NCBI RefSeq assembly: GCF_018612875.1
Contig: NZ_JAGGRI010000015.1
Location: 1-64,000 of the forward strand
Reading direction: 5' to 3'
DNA from: Lysobacter sp. ISL-50
Lineage (GTDB): Bacteria; Pseudomonadota; Gammaproteobacteria; Xanthomonadales; Xanthomonadaceae
Length of the DNA: 64,000 bases
In this document: in pieces, positions 53,909 to 63,883 of the stretch
Layout of the letters: every line of letters begins with the position of its first letter
How positions within the stretch are numbered: position 1 is the stretch's first letter
Made by a program: the position numbers and the translations under genes
The notes under the pieces: generated by a model
What the model was told of the DNA's origin: nothing
Databases searched by the model: none
Seen by the model: only the letters and a program-made list of their open reading frames with translations

Positions 53909-53915
53909 CGGCCTT

Positions 53916-54008
53916 TGGGAGTGAGTGGAGAGGAGCGGGGAGTGAGCGAAAGCCGCTTCTCGCTCTTACTTACTCCTCACTCTGCTTCACTCACTGCTGC
54001 TCCAAAGG
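53916..54008. repeat. inverted repeat, GAGTGAG-rich
   Basis: GGGAGTGAGTGGAGAGGAG and GGGGAGTGAGCG face CGCTCTTACTTACTCCTCAC and CACTCACTGCTGCTCC, forming an imperfect hairpin in the 110-nt gap between the aminotransferase and the 80-residue protein gene. From memory it resembles a recurring xanthomonad repeat. There is no T run. Confidence 0.65.
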
Positions 54009-54018
54009 AGCCCATGGA

Positions 54019-54261
54019 ATGATCCGTTTGTCGAACAAGGAAACCGGCGCCGACATCGGCGAGATCAGTGAAGAAGAGCTGCAGATCCTGGTGGCCGCGC
54101 TGGAAGAAGAAGGCAGCAAGGACCAGGACTATTGGATCGACCACGCCGTGGTCGACATGATCGAGATCGATCATCTCAACGCCGGCTCGCTGATCACCGT
54201 GCTGCGCGCGGCGATCGGCGGCAGCGATGGGGTCGAGATTCAGTACGTGCGGACGGCCTGA
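54019..54261 (+). CDS. small acidic protein, unknown function
   Basis: An 80-residue, strongly acidic soluble protein: MIRLSNKETGADIGEISEEE..., a predicted helix (LQILVAALEEEGSKDQDYW), then a second helix (LNAGSLITVLRAAIGG) and a C-terminal strand VEIQYVRTA. AGGAG lies 8 nt before the ATG. I know related small proteins only as hypotheticals in Lysobacter and Xanthomonas. It follows the aminotransferase by 110 nt, and the next small gene is 61 nt downstream. Function unknown; no cysteine or metal site is visible. Confidence 0.75.
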   Translation: MIRLSNKETGADIGEISEEELQILVAALEEEGSKDQDYWIDHAVVDMIEIDHLNAGSLITVLRAAIGGSDGVEIQYVRTA

Positions 54262-54322
54262 AGCCGATGCGCAGGCCGGCCGCGGCGATGACGCGGCCGG
54301 GCTTGCGCGGCCTGCTCCGCTC

Positions 54323-54634
54323 ATGGCGCTCGATCTGATCCAGGCCCGCCACGAGCGCGAGATCCACACCTCGCGCAAGATGTTCGCCATCGACGAGATG
54401 CTGCATTCGCAGTTGCTGGCCCGGGCGCAGCCGCGCGGCGAGTATCCGCTGCTGCACAAGTTGCACGACTACTACGCCGATACGGTTTTGTTGCTCGGCG
54501 AGCTGCCTCGCTTGCAAGCGGAGCTGACACGGATCAGGGGCAAGTTCACCGATCCCACTCAGGTGCATGAGTTCTCGCGCTTCGTCGAGCAGGCTTTAGC
54601 CGACGGCGATAATCTCTACGCCACCGCCGACTGA
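54323..54634 (+). CDS. small helical protein, unknown function
   Basis: A 103-residue, mostly helical soluble protein: MALDLIQARHEREIHTSRKMF, LLHKLHDYYADTVLLLGEL and FSRFVEQALADGDNLYATAD. I recognise no family. Start assignment is uncertain; no strong SD precedes the ATG at 54323, and the frame is open for 32 codons upstream. It is third in the aminotransferase group on the plus strand, ahead of a repeat element. A role with the 80-residue protein is possible, but only by position. Confidence 0.6.
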   Translation: MALDLIQARHEREIHTSRKMFAIDEMLHSQLLARAQPRGEYPLLHKLHDYYADTVLLLGELPRLQAELTRIRGKFTDPTQVHEFSRFVEQALADGDNLYATAD

Positions 54635-54661
54635 ACTGTCAGCACCGACCATCCCGACCTA

Positions 54662-54790
54662 GCGGATTCCCCCCTTTGAAAAAGGGGGGCCAGGGGGGAT
54701 TTGCTTTTGCTTTCCCCGCCGCAGAAGCAACAGCAAAAGCAAATCCCCCGCGCCGCTTCGCGTCGCCGCCCCCTTTTTCAAAGGGGGCAA
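54662..54790. repeat. inverted repeat of the CCCCCTTTTTCAAAGGGGG family (copy 2)
   Basis: GCGGATTCCCCCCTTTGAAA plus AAGGGGGGCCAGGGGGG on one side and GCAAATCCCCCGCG...CCCCCTTTTTCAAAGGGGG on the other. It separates the small unknown gene from upp; part of the upp leader overlaps the second arm. Same family as 47751-47899 and 60361-60507. Confidence 0.85.
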
Positions 54791-54892
54791 CGGCAGACGC
54801 GGCGCGGCGCCGGACCGTCACGCTTGCGCCCCGCCCCGCAACCGTCAATCCTTTGCGGCAACAATCGCCCGTCCCCGCACCCAGGCCGCCCA

Positions 54893-55528
54893 ATGAAAAT
54901 CGTCGAAGTCCGCCATCCGCTCGTCCAACACAAACTCGGTCTGATGCGCCGCGCCGACAACAGCACCAAGTCGTTCCGCGAGCTGGCTTCGGAAGTCGCG
55001 ACCCTGCTCACTTACGAAGCCACCGCCGACCTGGAAACCGAGGAGGCTGTGGTAGAAGGCTGGGCCGGGCCGGTCGTCACCCGCCGGATCAAGGGCGCCA
55101 AGGTCACCCTGGTGCCGATCCTGCGCGCCGGCCTGGGCATGCTGCCGGGCGTGCTGGAACTGATTCCGGCGGCGAAGGTCGGCGTGGTCGGCCTGCAGCG
55201 CGACGAACAGACGCTGCAGCCGGTCGGCTACTACGAAAAACTCACCGGACGCATGGACGAGCGCACCGCGCTGATTCTCGATCCGATGCTCGCCACCGGC
55301 GGCAGCCTGATCGCGACGGTGGATCTGCTCAAGAACGCCGGCTGCAAGCGCATCAAGGGGCTGTTCCTGGTCGCGGCGCCGGAAGGGTTGAAGGCGCTGG
55401 AGGCGAAGCACCCGGATGTGGAGGTGTTTACCGCGTCGGTGGATGAGCGGCTCAACGAAGTCGGCTACATCCTGCCGGGGTTGGGCGATGCGGGCGATAA
55501 GATTTTCGGGACCAAGCATTACGCTTGA
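54893..55528 (+). CDS. upp: uracil phosphoribosyltransferase
   Basis: A 211-residue enzyme that makes UMP from uracil and PRPP in pyrimidine salvage. The N-terminus [19 protein letters not shown] is typical. Other motifs: [19 protein letters not shown] near 78, and the PRPP loop [21 protein letters not shown] (shown within family spacing; core DPMLATGGS near 130). The C-terminal uracil-binding [16 protein letters not shown] is intact. The SD is weak because the gene begins just after a repeat element. Length matches the family. Confidence 0.96.
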   Translation: MKIVEVRHPLVQHKLGLMRRADNSTKSFRELASEVATLLTYEATADLETEEAVVEGWAGPVVTRRIKGAKVTLVPILRAGLGMLPGVLELIPAAKVGVVGLQRDEQTLQPVGYYEKLTGRMDERTALILDPMLATGGSLIATVDLLKNAGCKRIKGLFLVAAPEGLKALEAKHPDVEVFTASVDERLNEVGYILPGLGDAGDKIFGTKHYA

Positions 55529-55547
55529 AGTGTGGGCTCATGATTTG

Positions 55548-55650
55548 CTGAGCGAAAAGCATCGGGGCTGAAAGCCCCTCCCACAACAGACGCCGAAGCT
55601 ACGCAATCTTTTGTGGGAGGGGCTTTCAGCCCCGATGCTTTTCGCTCAGC
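55548..55650. repeat. single palindromic repeat of the GTGGGAGGGCC family, between converging genes
   Basis: GCTGAGCGAAAAGCATCGGG at 55548 and GGCTGAAAGCCCCTCCCACA face TTGTGGGAGGGGCTTTCAGC and CCCGATGCTTTTCGCTCAGC ending at 55650; arms of about 39 bp are perfect complements. It fills the gap between upp (plus) and the TMEM43-like gene (minus), and probably ends both transcripts. Confidence 0.9.
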
Positions 55651-55660
55651 TCGCGCGAGG

Positions 55661-56427
55661 CTACCCCCGCCCCTGCCGCCGCTTGCGCAGCCGATACAAC
55701 ACGATCAGCGCCAACACCACCGCCACCGCGAACCACCCCGGCGACCAGCCGCCGGTTTCAGGCTCCGCCGCCACCGGCGCAACAGGCTCGCGCGCCGGCG
55801 CCGCGTTCAAGGCCGCCGCGGCGGCCTCCGGGCGCAAACGCCATGCGCCTTCGCGCAATTCCAGCTTGCCCTCCAGCGGCGGCAACCGCAGTTCGCGCCA
55901 ACTCACGCGCAAATCGCCGATCTGCGGATCGAGCGGATTCTCCGAACTGCCCAGGCCATCGCCCTCGGGCTGAAACGTCGCCGCCAGGTTCGACGGCAAA
56001 CGGCTGAAATTGGGCCGGAACACCCGCCACTCGCCGATCGCGCGCAACACCTCGCTGCCCAGCGGCTTGCCGTCGAGCGTCGCCGACTCCGACCACCAGC
56101 GCCGATTTTCCAGCGGCATGCGCGACGGATTGGCGTGACCGGGTGAGTAACCGCTGGAATCGATCGGCGCCGCGTTCCACACCCGCTCGTAACCGTCGCC
56201 CTGCGCGGCGATACCAAACTCGCGCCGCCACTGATACATCTCGACCCGGCGGTCCAGGCCGAACTGCCGCGTCAGCACGCCGAAATCGCGATCGCTCAGC
56301 GCCTTGCCGCTGAGCGGTTCGCCCACCGGTTCGCCGTCTTCCGCGTCCTGCGCCCAGGCCGCGCCCGCACAGGCCAGCATCGCGGCCAGCGCGATCGCGC
56401 GCCAGCGCCGCGCGGCGCGGCGCGAAT

Positions 56428-56431
<4 letters not shown>
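55661..56431 (-). CDS. TMEM43-like family membrane-associated protein
   Basis: A 256-residue protein with a signal peptide ([18 protein letters not shown], cleavage near 28) and a C-terminal membrane helix ([17 protein letters not shown]) with a basic tail. The segment [15 protein letters not shown] resembles the VEMYQW motif of TMEM43 proteins, followed by [18 protein letters not shown], fitting that family's repeats. TMEM43 homologues occur sparsely in bacteria; function is unknown. The bulk is periplasmic. Its start overlaps the MBL hydrolase gene stop by four nt, so the two are coupled. Family call is moderate. Confidence 0.65.
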
Positions 56432-57318
<887 letters not shown>

Positions 57319-57365
57319 GGCTGCACCGCCCGGGCTGCGGGCATTGGCGGGGGATGGCTCATTTT

Positions 57366-57486
57366 AGCCGGGATTGGGGATACGGGATTCGGGATTCGTA
57401 AAAGCCGTCCGCAAGACAGGCCAAAACTTCAGCTTCGCGAAGCCCTTGCTTCTGCCAATCCCGAATCCCCAATCCCTAATCCCGGC
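57366..57486. repeat. inverted repeat built from GGGATTCGGGATTCG motifs
   Basis: GGGATTGGGGATACGGGATT at about 57371 faces CCCGAATCCCCAATCCCTAA ending near 57482. The loop of about 65 bp is non-coding. It lies between the MBL hydrolase start and the stop of the next minus-strand gene. Confidence 0.75.
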
Positions 57487-57487
57487 T

Positions 57488-58072
57488 TCACTGCGGCGTC
57501 GCCACGCTAGCGAAGTGAAAAATGAACTCGCCATCGCGGCCATCGGCGGAGACCACGCGCACCGGCGCCAGCGGCTTGTCGGCGACCAGGGTGGCGGTGC
57601 CGCTGGCCGACAGCTTGCTGATCAGTCCGGCCGAGCGGCCGTTGATCTTGATCAGCATCTCCTGCCCCGGGACCAGCACCACGCGGCCCATCGACGGGTC
57701 GCTGCCGCGCGGAGTGACGTTGCGGCCTTCCTCGGTGTCGATGTAGTCGCGCGAAGGCAGTTCGAACAGATCCTGGCCGCCGGCGCTGACCTGGAACGAC
57801 CACGAGGTGCTGCCGCTGGTGCCGTCGTTGATCACTTCGATCTTTTCCAGCGTCAGCAGCACCGAATAGCGCGAAGGCGCCTTGGGCAGGTCCGGCTTGA
57901 CCGCGGCCGTCGCGGCCGGTGTCTGCGTCGTCGGCGCGGACGGCGTCTTGTCCTTGAGGCCGCCGATCTCGCGCACGTTGTTGACCAGCGTGGTCAGAGC
58001 GACCAGAAAAGCGACCGCGGCAACCGAAATCGCGGTGACGCGGGTGTACCAAGGCTTGTTCTCGTCGCTCAC
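57488..58072 (-). CDS. membrane-anchored protein of unknown function
   Basis: A 194-residue protein with one N-terminal helix (RVTAISVAAVAFLVALTTLV, about 12-31), a Pro/Thr/Ala-rich linker and a beta-rich domain at about 65-194 (YSVLLTLEKIEVINDGTSG, WSFQVSAGGQDLFELPSR, GRVVLVPGQEMLIKING). The helix orientation suggests the domain is periplasmic. The GTG at 58072 (VSDENKPWYTR) has AGGT upstream; an ATG 13 codons earlier is possible. No family recognised. It is alone, with 96 nt to the gamma-glutamyltransferase gene on the same strand upstream. Confidence 0.7.
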   Translation of the reverse strand: MSDENKPWYTRVTAISVAAVAFLVALTTLVNNVREIGGLKDKTPSAPTTQTPAATAAVKPDLPKAPSRYSVLLTLEKIEVINDGTSGSTSWSFQVSAGGQDLFELPSRDYIDTEEGRNVTPRGSDPSMGRVVLVPGQEMLIKINGRSAGLISKLSASGTATLVADKPLAPVRVVSADGRDGEFIFHFASVATPQ

Positions 58073-58168
58073 TGACCTGTTTCCCTTGTCCTTGCCTGGG
58101 CTGCTGCCCATGCGGCGCAATCTACTGCACCGCATGGCCGCCGCGCCATCGCGCGGCGGCCGCCGGCG

Positions 58169-59926
58169 TCAGGGCCGGCTCAGCAGCACCGCGGCCTGGC
58201 CGACCGGATTGCGCGGATCGGTGCCGCCGGACAAGGTGTTGTCTTGCTTGTTCCACATCACCGTCTGCAGATTGCCCCAGGGCGATTCGGCGGCGTTGAC
58301 CTTGTGGCCCATGGCCTGCAGCTTGGCGACGGTGTCGGCGTCGAGCGCGCCGGCTTCGGCCGAGATCACGTCGGGCAGCCACTGGTGATGGATGCGCGGC
58401 TGATCGGCGACCTTCTGCGGCGCCAGGCCGGCGTCGTAGGCCAGCACCGCCAGCAGCACCTGGGTGATGATGCGGCTGCCGCCGGGCGCGCCGACCGCGA
58501 TCACTTTGTCCTTGGACTCCATGAAGCTCGGCGTCATCGAGCTGAGCATGCGCTTGCCCGCTTCCGGTGCGTTGGCGGCGAAGCCCATCACGCCGAAGGC
58601 GTTCGGCGTGCCCGGGCGCAGGGCGAAATCGTCCATCTCGTTGTTGAGCAGCACGCCGGTGCCCGGCGCGACCAGGCCCGAGCCGTACAGCAGGTTGACG
58701 GTCTGGGTCGCCGAGACGCGGTTGCCGTCGTGATCGATGATCGAGAAGTGCGTGGTCTCGTCGTCTTCCAGCGGCGCCGGCTGGCCCGACAGCAGATCGC
58801 TGGGCGTGGCCTTGTCCGGATGGATGGTGGCGCGCAGGCCGGCGGCGTAATCGGCGCTGGTCAGGCGCGCCAGCGGCATCTTCACGAAGTCCGGATCGCC
58901 CAGGTAGATGGTGCGGTCGCGATACGCGCGGCGCATGGCCTCGGCGATGATGTGGGTGCGGTGCGCGGGATCGAGCTTGCTCAGGTCCCAGCCTTCGAGA
59001 ATCTGCAGGATCTCGGCGAAGGCCACGCCGCCCGACGACGGCGGCGGCGCGGTGACGATGTCCCAGCCGCGGTACTTCAGGCGCAGCGGTTCGCGTTCGC
59101 GCACCTGGTAGCCGGACAGTTCCTCAGGCTTCCATTGGCCGCCTTCTTCCTTGACCGAGGCGAGCAGCTTTTGCGCGACTTCGCCGCGATAGAAGCCGTC
59201 GAAACCCTTGTCGCCCAGCAGTTCCAGCGTGCGCGCCAGATCGGGCTGCTTGAAGATTTCGCCGACCTTGGGCGGATCGCCGTCGGCCAGATAGACCTCG
59301 CGCGTACCGCGGTAACGCTCCATCACTTCGCGCCGGCTGCCGTAGCTTTTTTCCAGGCGCGCGTAGACCGGGAAGCCTTCGCGGGCGATGCGGATCGCCG
59401 GCGCCAGCGATGTCTTCAGCGGCAACTTGCCGTACTTCTGCGCCAGATGGACCAGCGCCGCCGGCAACCCGGGAATGCCCGCCGACCACGGCCCGTTGAC
59501 GGAGCGGTCGCGGTTGAGTTCGCCCTTCGCGTCCAGGAACGCCGCCGGCGTCGCCGCGGCCGGCGCGGTTTCGCGCGCGTCCAGGAAGATGTCGCGGTTG
59601 GTCTTGGCGTCGTGCAGCAGGAAGAAGCCGCCGCCGCCGATGCCGGAGCTGACCGGTTCGACCACCGACAAGGTCGAGGACACCGCGACCGCCGCATCGA
59701 AGGCGTTGCCGCCCTGGCGGACGATCTCCAGACCGGCCTGCGCCGACAGCGCGTGGGCGCTGGCGATCACGGTGCCGGGCGGATGCGCGGCGGCGGACTT
59801 CGCCGTCTGAGCCGGCGCGGCCTTGGCGACGGGCGCCTTGGACAGCGCGGGCGCGGCGATCAGCAACAACGAAGCCAGTAAGCAGGCAGACATCAGACCG
59901 GCTCGCGGTCGCGGCGCCTTTCGCAT
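58169..59926 (-). CDS. ggt: gamma-glutamyltransferase (gamma-glutamyltranspeptidase)
   Basis: A 585-residue exported Ntn-hydrolase. Signal peptide: LMSACLLASLLLIAAPALS (about 11-29). Domain motifs: GGNAFDAAVAVSSTLSVVEP and SGIGGGGFFLLHD near 75-105. The autoprocessing and catalytic Thr is in DDETTHFSIIDHDGN (Thr near 390), followed by NNEMDDFALRPG and the oxyanion region RMLSSMTPSF. It cleaves glutathione and other gamma-glutamyl compounds in the periplasm after self-cleavage. GGAG lies 8 nt before the ATG. It starts 5 nt after the ferredoxin stop, so the two are probably co-transcribed. Confidence 0.95.
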   Translation of the reverse strand: MRKAPRPRAGLMSACLLASLLLIAAPALSKAPVAKAAPAQTAKSAAAHPPGTVIASAHALSAQAGLEIVRQGGNAFDAAVAVSSTLSVVEPVSSGIGGGGFFLLHDAKTNRDIFLDARETAPAAATPAAFLDAKGELNRDRSVNGPWSAGIPGLPAALVHLAQKYGKLPLKTSLAPAIRIAREGFPVYARLEKSYGSRREVMERYRGTREVYLADGDPPKVGEIFKQPDLARTLELLGDKGFDGFYRGEVAQKLLASVKEEGGQWKPEELSGYQVREREPLRLKYRGWDIVTAPPPSSGGVAFAEILQILEGWDLSKLDPAHRTHIIAEAMRRAYRDRTIYLGDPDFVKMPLARLTSADYAAGLRATIHPDKATPSDLLSGQPAPLEDDETTHFSIIDHDGNRVSATQTVNLLYGSGLVAPGTGVLLNNEMDDFALRPGTPNAFGVMGFAANAPEAGKRMLSSMTPSFMESKDKVIAVGAPGGSRIITQVLLAVLAYDAGLAPQKVADQPRIHHQWLPDVISAEAGALDADTVAKLQAMGHKVNAAESPWGNLQTVMWNKQDNTLSGGTDPRNPVGQAAVLLSRP

Positions 59927-59931
59927 CGGGT

Positions 59932-60180
59932 TCACTCCTGTTGTAGACGGCGCAGCTTTTCGAGCAGCTGCGGTTCGGATTCGACGAACTGCGGGTCCTT
60001 GTCGATGCATTCGACCGGGCACACGACCACGCATTGCGGTTCGTCGTAATGGCCCACGCACTCGGTGCAGCGGGCCGGATCGATCACATAGATGCTCTCG
60101 CCCTGGGAGATGGCCTGATTGGGACAGGCCGGCTCGCAGACGTCGCAGTTGACGCACAGCTCATTGATCTTCAGCGACAT
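59932..60180 (-). CDS. YfhL-family 4Fe-4S dicluster ferredoxin
   Basis: An 82-residue ferredoxin with two cluster motifs: CVNCDVCEPACP at 9-20 and CTECVGHYDEPQCVVVCPVEC, which has the inserted 8-residue loop typical of YfhL/FdxA-like proteins. It should carry electrons for an unidentified partner. It lies directly upstream of ggt (5 nt). I note no functional link between ferredoxin and transpeptidase beyond gene order. Confidence 0.94.
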   Translation of the reverse strand: MSLKINELCVNCDVCEPACPNQAISQGESIYVIDPARCTECVGHYDEPQCVVVCPVECIDKDPQFVESEPQLLEKLRRLQQE

Positions 60181-60360
60181 GGGTTCACGGGTGCCGGCGA
60201 AACCGCGCGATTCGCTGTACCGGCAAGGCCTTCAGTGTAGGCCCCCCGCCGCGCCCGGCATAGCGGCGAGCCGGGATGCTGCGTGCCGGGGGTGGGCGAT
60301 TTGGCGGGTGTGGGCGGATTTGTTCATGGATTCGGTGCCCCGCGCTGCCCCCCGTCGCAT

Positions 60361-60507
60361 TGCTGTTCCCCCCTTTGAAAAAGGGGGCTGGGGGGATTCG
60401 CTTTTTACGTCAGATCGCCGCGCCCCCGCAAAAGCAAATCCCCCGCGCTGCGGCTTCTCGCGAAACCCACTCTTCACAGGCGCCGCCCCCTTTTTCAAAG
60501 GGGGCAT
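60361..60507. repeat. inverted repeat of the CCCCCTTTTTCAAAGGGGG family (copy 3)
   Basis: TTCCCCCCTTTGAAAAAGGG and GGCTGGGGGGATTCGC at 60366 face GCAAATCCCCCGCGCTGCGG and CCCCCTTTTTCAAAGGGGG ending at 60506. Between the ferredoxin and the lipoprotein gene. Same family as the copies at 47751 and 54662. Confidence 0.85.
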
Positions 60508-60539
60508 CCACTTTCAAAGAGGCACTCACTCCACCAACG

Positions 60540-60566
60540 AAATCGGGCCGCACAAGGCGGCCCGAT
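60540..60566 (-). terminator. terminator of the lipoprotein gene
   Basis: ATCGGGCCGC-ACAAG-GCGGCCCGAT: a 10-bp perfect stem which, on the minus strand, is followed by TTTCG, 47 nt after the lipoprotein stop codon. The T run is short. Confidence 0.7.
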
Positions 60567-60613
60567 CCGGATGCGACTGCAAGCCCGACCGCGCAAGCGG
60601 CCGAACCGCGCGC

Positions 60614-61108
60614 TTACTTCGCTTCGACGAAGATGTAGTTCACGCCGGCCGCGGTCACCGCGGCCTTGACGCGCTCGTTGTCGGCGGCGGCGCCGATGAA
60701 GATGAACTTGACGCCCTTCATGGTGGCCGGATCGACCTTGGCGAACGAAGCCACGGCCAGGTCGGCGGTCTTGGTCGAGTCGGGCGAACCGAACGCGACC
60801 AGGTTGCCTTCCAGGATGCCGCGCGACATGTCGGCCTGCGACTTCTCCAGCATCAGGTCGTAGTCGCGCTGGAAGGTCGGCGAATCCGGCGCCGGCAGGA
60901 CGTAGACGTAGGTGCTGCCGTTGACGCCGTCGAGATTGCGCTTGACCACGTCGGTCAGGTACGCGTTCCAGGCGTTTTCGTCGCTGGTCTTGGGCGCCGA
61001 CAACGCCGCGGCTTCAGCCGCGACCTCCTTCTTCTCCTCTTTCTGGCAGGCAGCCACGAACGGCAGCGCCAGGCAGGCGATCAACAGCAGACGGGAGGAA
61101 GTTTTCAT
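60614..61108 (-). CDS. putative lipoprotein of unknown function
   Basis: A 164-residue exported protein. The signal MKTSSRLLLIACLALPFVAAC ends in the lipobox VAAC (quoted with the Cys as residue 21); residues QKEEKKEV follow. The mature part is mixed alpha/beta with NAWNAYLTDVVKRNLDGVNG, TYVYVLPAPDSPTFQRDYDL and GVKFIFIGAAADNERVKAAV. A Glu-rich N-terminus is common in outer-membrane lipoproteins. No family recognised. It lies 42 nt downstream of coaD on the same strand and may share its transcript. Confidence 0.8.
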   Translation of the reverse strand: MKTSSRLLLIACLALPFVAACQKEEKKEVAAEAAALSAPKTSDENAWNAYLTDVVKRNLDGVNGSTYVYVLPAPDSPTFQRDYDLMLEKSQADMSRGILEGNLVAFGSPDSTKTADLAVASFAKVDPATMKGVKFIFIGAAADNERVKAAVTAAGVNYIFVEAK

Positions 61109-61150
61109 CGGTAGGCCCCTTGGGTTCGGTTCGGGTGTGACGTTGAGTGA

Positions 61151-61666
<516 letters not shown>

Positions 61667-61826
61667 TCACTGCTGGAATGACGGGGAGCGGGTTGAGGCC
61701 GCCCCGCCGGATGCGGCGCAGTGTAGCAGCCGTCCGTGCGGCCGGGTCACGGCCCGCCGGACGGCCCGCGGCGCGGTCGCGGCGACGCCCCCGGCCGTCC
61801 CGGGCGCGCGCCGCAAACCCGGCGAA

Positions 61827-62471
61827 TCAAGCGTCCATGCGCCGATACAGCGCGTAGCGCACCTCGCGCGTGGCGCCTTCGCGATACGGCGACCACGGCG
61901 GCGGCAATGCGACCGCCGTCGCGATCGGCGCTTCCACGTACAGCCAGGCCGAAGGCGCCAGCCTCGGCAACAACGCCGGCCAGACCGCGTCCCACAACCC
62001 GGCCGCGAACGGCGGATCGACGAAGGCCAGATCGAAACCGGCCCCGCCCTCGCCCGCCGGCGCCTGTCCGGCCAGCCAGCCCAGCGCGTCGGCCTGGACG
62101 ATCCGCGCCGCCTCGCCGCCCTGCAGCCGCGCCGCCAGCGCGCGCAGGTTCGCCGCCAGCGCCGGGTCGCGTTCGACCAGCACCGCCGAAGCGGCGCCGC
62201 GCGACAGCGCCTCCATGCCCAGCGCGCCGCTGCCGGCGAACAGATCCAGCACGCGCGCGCCCGGCAGCGCCGGCAACAGCCAGTTGAACAGGGTTTCGCG
62301 GACCCGGTCGGAGGTCGGGCGCAGGCCCGGCGAATCGGCGACGTCCAGGCGGGTACCGCGCCAGCGCCCGCCGATGATGCGCACCTTGCCGGTCGGGGCG
62401 TCGGCGCCGCCCGCGCCGCGCCGGGACGGGCCGATCGGGGGGCCGGGCGGGCCGCGTCGGGAATTGTTCAT
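61827..62471 (-). CDS. rsmD: 16S rRNA (guanine(966)-N(2))-methyltransferase
   Basis: A 214-residue enzyme. After a Gly/Pro/Arg-rich 25-residue tail come VRIIGGRWRGTRLDV, GLRPTSDRVRETLFNWL (family signature), the SAM site VLDLFAGSGALGMEALSRGA at about 93-112 (in part), and the catalytic DLAFVDPPFA. It methylates G966 of 16S rRNA. It diverges from ftsY with 65 nt between starts, and coaD follows on the same strand. The start is the only ATG before the conserved core; the tail is longer than in E. coli. Confidence 0.95.
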   Translation of the reverse strand: MNNSRRGPPGPPIGPSRRGAGGADAPTGKVRIIGGRWRGTRLDVADSPGLRPTSDRVRETLFNWLLPALPGARVLDLFAGSGALGMEALSRGAASAVLVERDPALAANLRALAARLQGGEAARIVQADALGWLAGQAPAGEGGAGFDLAFVDPPFAAGLWDAVWPALLPRLAPSAWLYVEAPIATAVALPPPWSPYREGATREVRYALYRRMDA

Positions 62472-62536
62472 CGGGACTGTCCGGGGGCCGGTGCTAGCAT
62501 GTGGAGATTCTCGCGCATGGCCCCATCTCCCGTCTC

Positions 62537-63877
62537 ATGCTCAGTTTTTTCCGCCGCAAGAAAAACGAAACCGCCGCCGAGAAATCCTCCGAGCGCGGCT
62601 TCACCACCGAAGAATTGGCCGCCGCGTTTCCCGACGCGCAGGCCGATACGCACGCCGACGCGCAACCCACCCAGGCGCCGTCGCCGGGCCTGGCGCCGCA
62701 AGCCGATGCGTCCGCGCCGGTCGCACCGGCACCCAGCCCGCAGGCGTTCGCCGCCGAACCGCCGGTGCCGCCCGAGGTCGTGGCCGCGCTGCACGAAATC
62801 GAACCGCCGCTGCCGCAGCCTTCGGCGCCCGCACCGGCACCGGCCGCAACCTTCGCGCCGCCCGCCGCCGCGCCGGACGCGCCTTCGCAGCAGACCATCT
62901 CGGCCGAAACCGAGCCGGTCGCGCCGACCGACTACATCGACAAGCCGGCCGCGCCCGCCGGCAAGCAGGGCTGGCGCGACCGCCTGCGTGGCAGTGTGTT
63001 CGCGCGCAGCTTCGGCGGCCTGTTCTCGCGCAACCCGCGCCTGGACGACGATCTGCTCGACGAGATCGAAACCGCGCTGATCACCGCCGATGTCGGCGTC
63101 GGCGCCACCACCGCCCTGGTCGAAGGCCTGCGCAAGCGCATGAAGTCGCGCGAGTTCGCCGACGCCCAGGCGCTGCTGGGCGCCTTGCGCGCCGAGCTGA
63201 TCGCGATGCTGCAGCCGGTGGCCAAGCCGCTGGTGATCGACGTCGACGCCAAGCCCTTCGTGCTGCTGACCGTCGGCGTCAACGGCGTCGGCAAGACCAC
63301 CACCATCGGCAAGCTGGCCAAGCGCTTGCGCGACGAAGGCCGGCCGCTGATGCTCGCCGCCGGCGACACCTTCCGCGCCGCCGCGGTCGCGCAACTGCAA
63401 GCCTGGGGCGAACGCAACGGCGTGCCGGTGGTCGCCCAGGGCCAGAACGCCGACGCCGCATCGGTGGCGTTCGACGCGCTGCAGACGGCCAAGGCGCGCG
63501 GCACCCAGGTGCTGATCGCCGATACCGCCGGCCGCCTGCACACGCAACAAGGTTTGATGGCCGAGCTGGGCAAGATCCGCCGCGTACTCGGCAAGGTCGA
63601 TCCGACCGCGCCGCACGAAGTGCTGATGGTGATCGACGGCACCACGGGGCAAAACGCTTTGTCGCAGCTGCGGCAGTTTCATGCCGCCGTGGGCGTAACC
63701 GGGTTGGTGGTGACCAAGCTCGACGGCACCGCCAAGGGCGGCGTGGTGTTCGCCCTGGCGCGCGAGTTCGGCATTCCGATCCGCTTCGCCGGCATCGGCG
63801 AGCGCCCGGAAGACCTGCGCGTGTTCGACGCGGAAGCCTTCGTCGACGCGCTGCTGCCCGAAGCGCTCGGCGGCTGA
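62537..63877 (+). CDS. ftsY: signal recognition particle receptor FtsY
   Basis: A 446-residue SRP receptor. The N-terminus MLSFFRRKKNETAAE is a short amphipathic membrane-targeting segment, followed by a 120-residue Pro/Ala/Glu-rich linker. The NG domain spans about 145-446: N-domain helices (DDLLDEIETALITADVGV), G1 GVNGVGKTTTIGKLA, G2/G3 GDTFRAAA and LIADTAGR, G4 TKLDGTAKGG and G5 FAGIGERPEDL. It docks ribosome-SRP complexes at the inner membrane. The ATG at 62537 was chosen over a start 12 codons earlier because family members begin near this FFRRKK motif. The next gene starts 6 nt on. Confidence 0.95.
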   Translation: MLSFFRRKKNETAAEKSSERGFTTEELAAAFPDAQADTHADAQPTQAPSPGLAPQADASAPVAPAPSPQAFAAEPPVPPEVVAALHEIEPPLPQPSAPAPAPAATFAPPAAAPDAPSQQTISAETEPVAPTDYIDKPAAPAGKQGWRDRLRGSVFARSFGGLFSRNPRLDDDLLDEIETALITADVGVGATTALVEGLRKRMKSREFADAQALLGALRAELIAMLQPVAKPLVIDVDAKPFVLLTVGVNGVGKTTTIGKLAKRLRDEGRPLMLAAGDTFRAAAVAQLQAWGERNGVPVVAQGQNADAASVAFDALQTAKARGTQVLIADTAGRLHTQQGLMAELGKIRRVLGKVDPTAPHEVLMVIDGTTGQNALSQLRQFHAAVGVTGLVVTKLDGTAKGGVVFALAREFGIPIRFAGIGERPEDLRVFDAEAFVDALLPEALGG

Positions 63878-63883
63878 GGCGCG

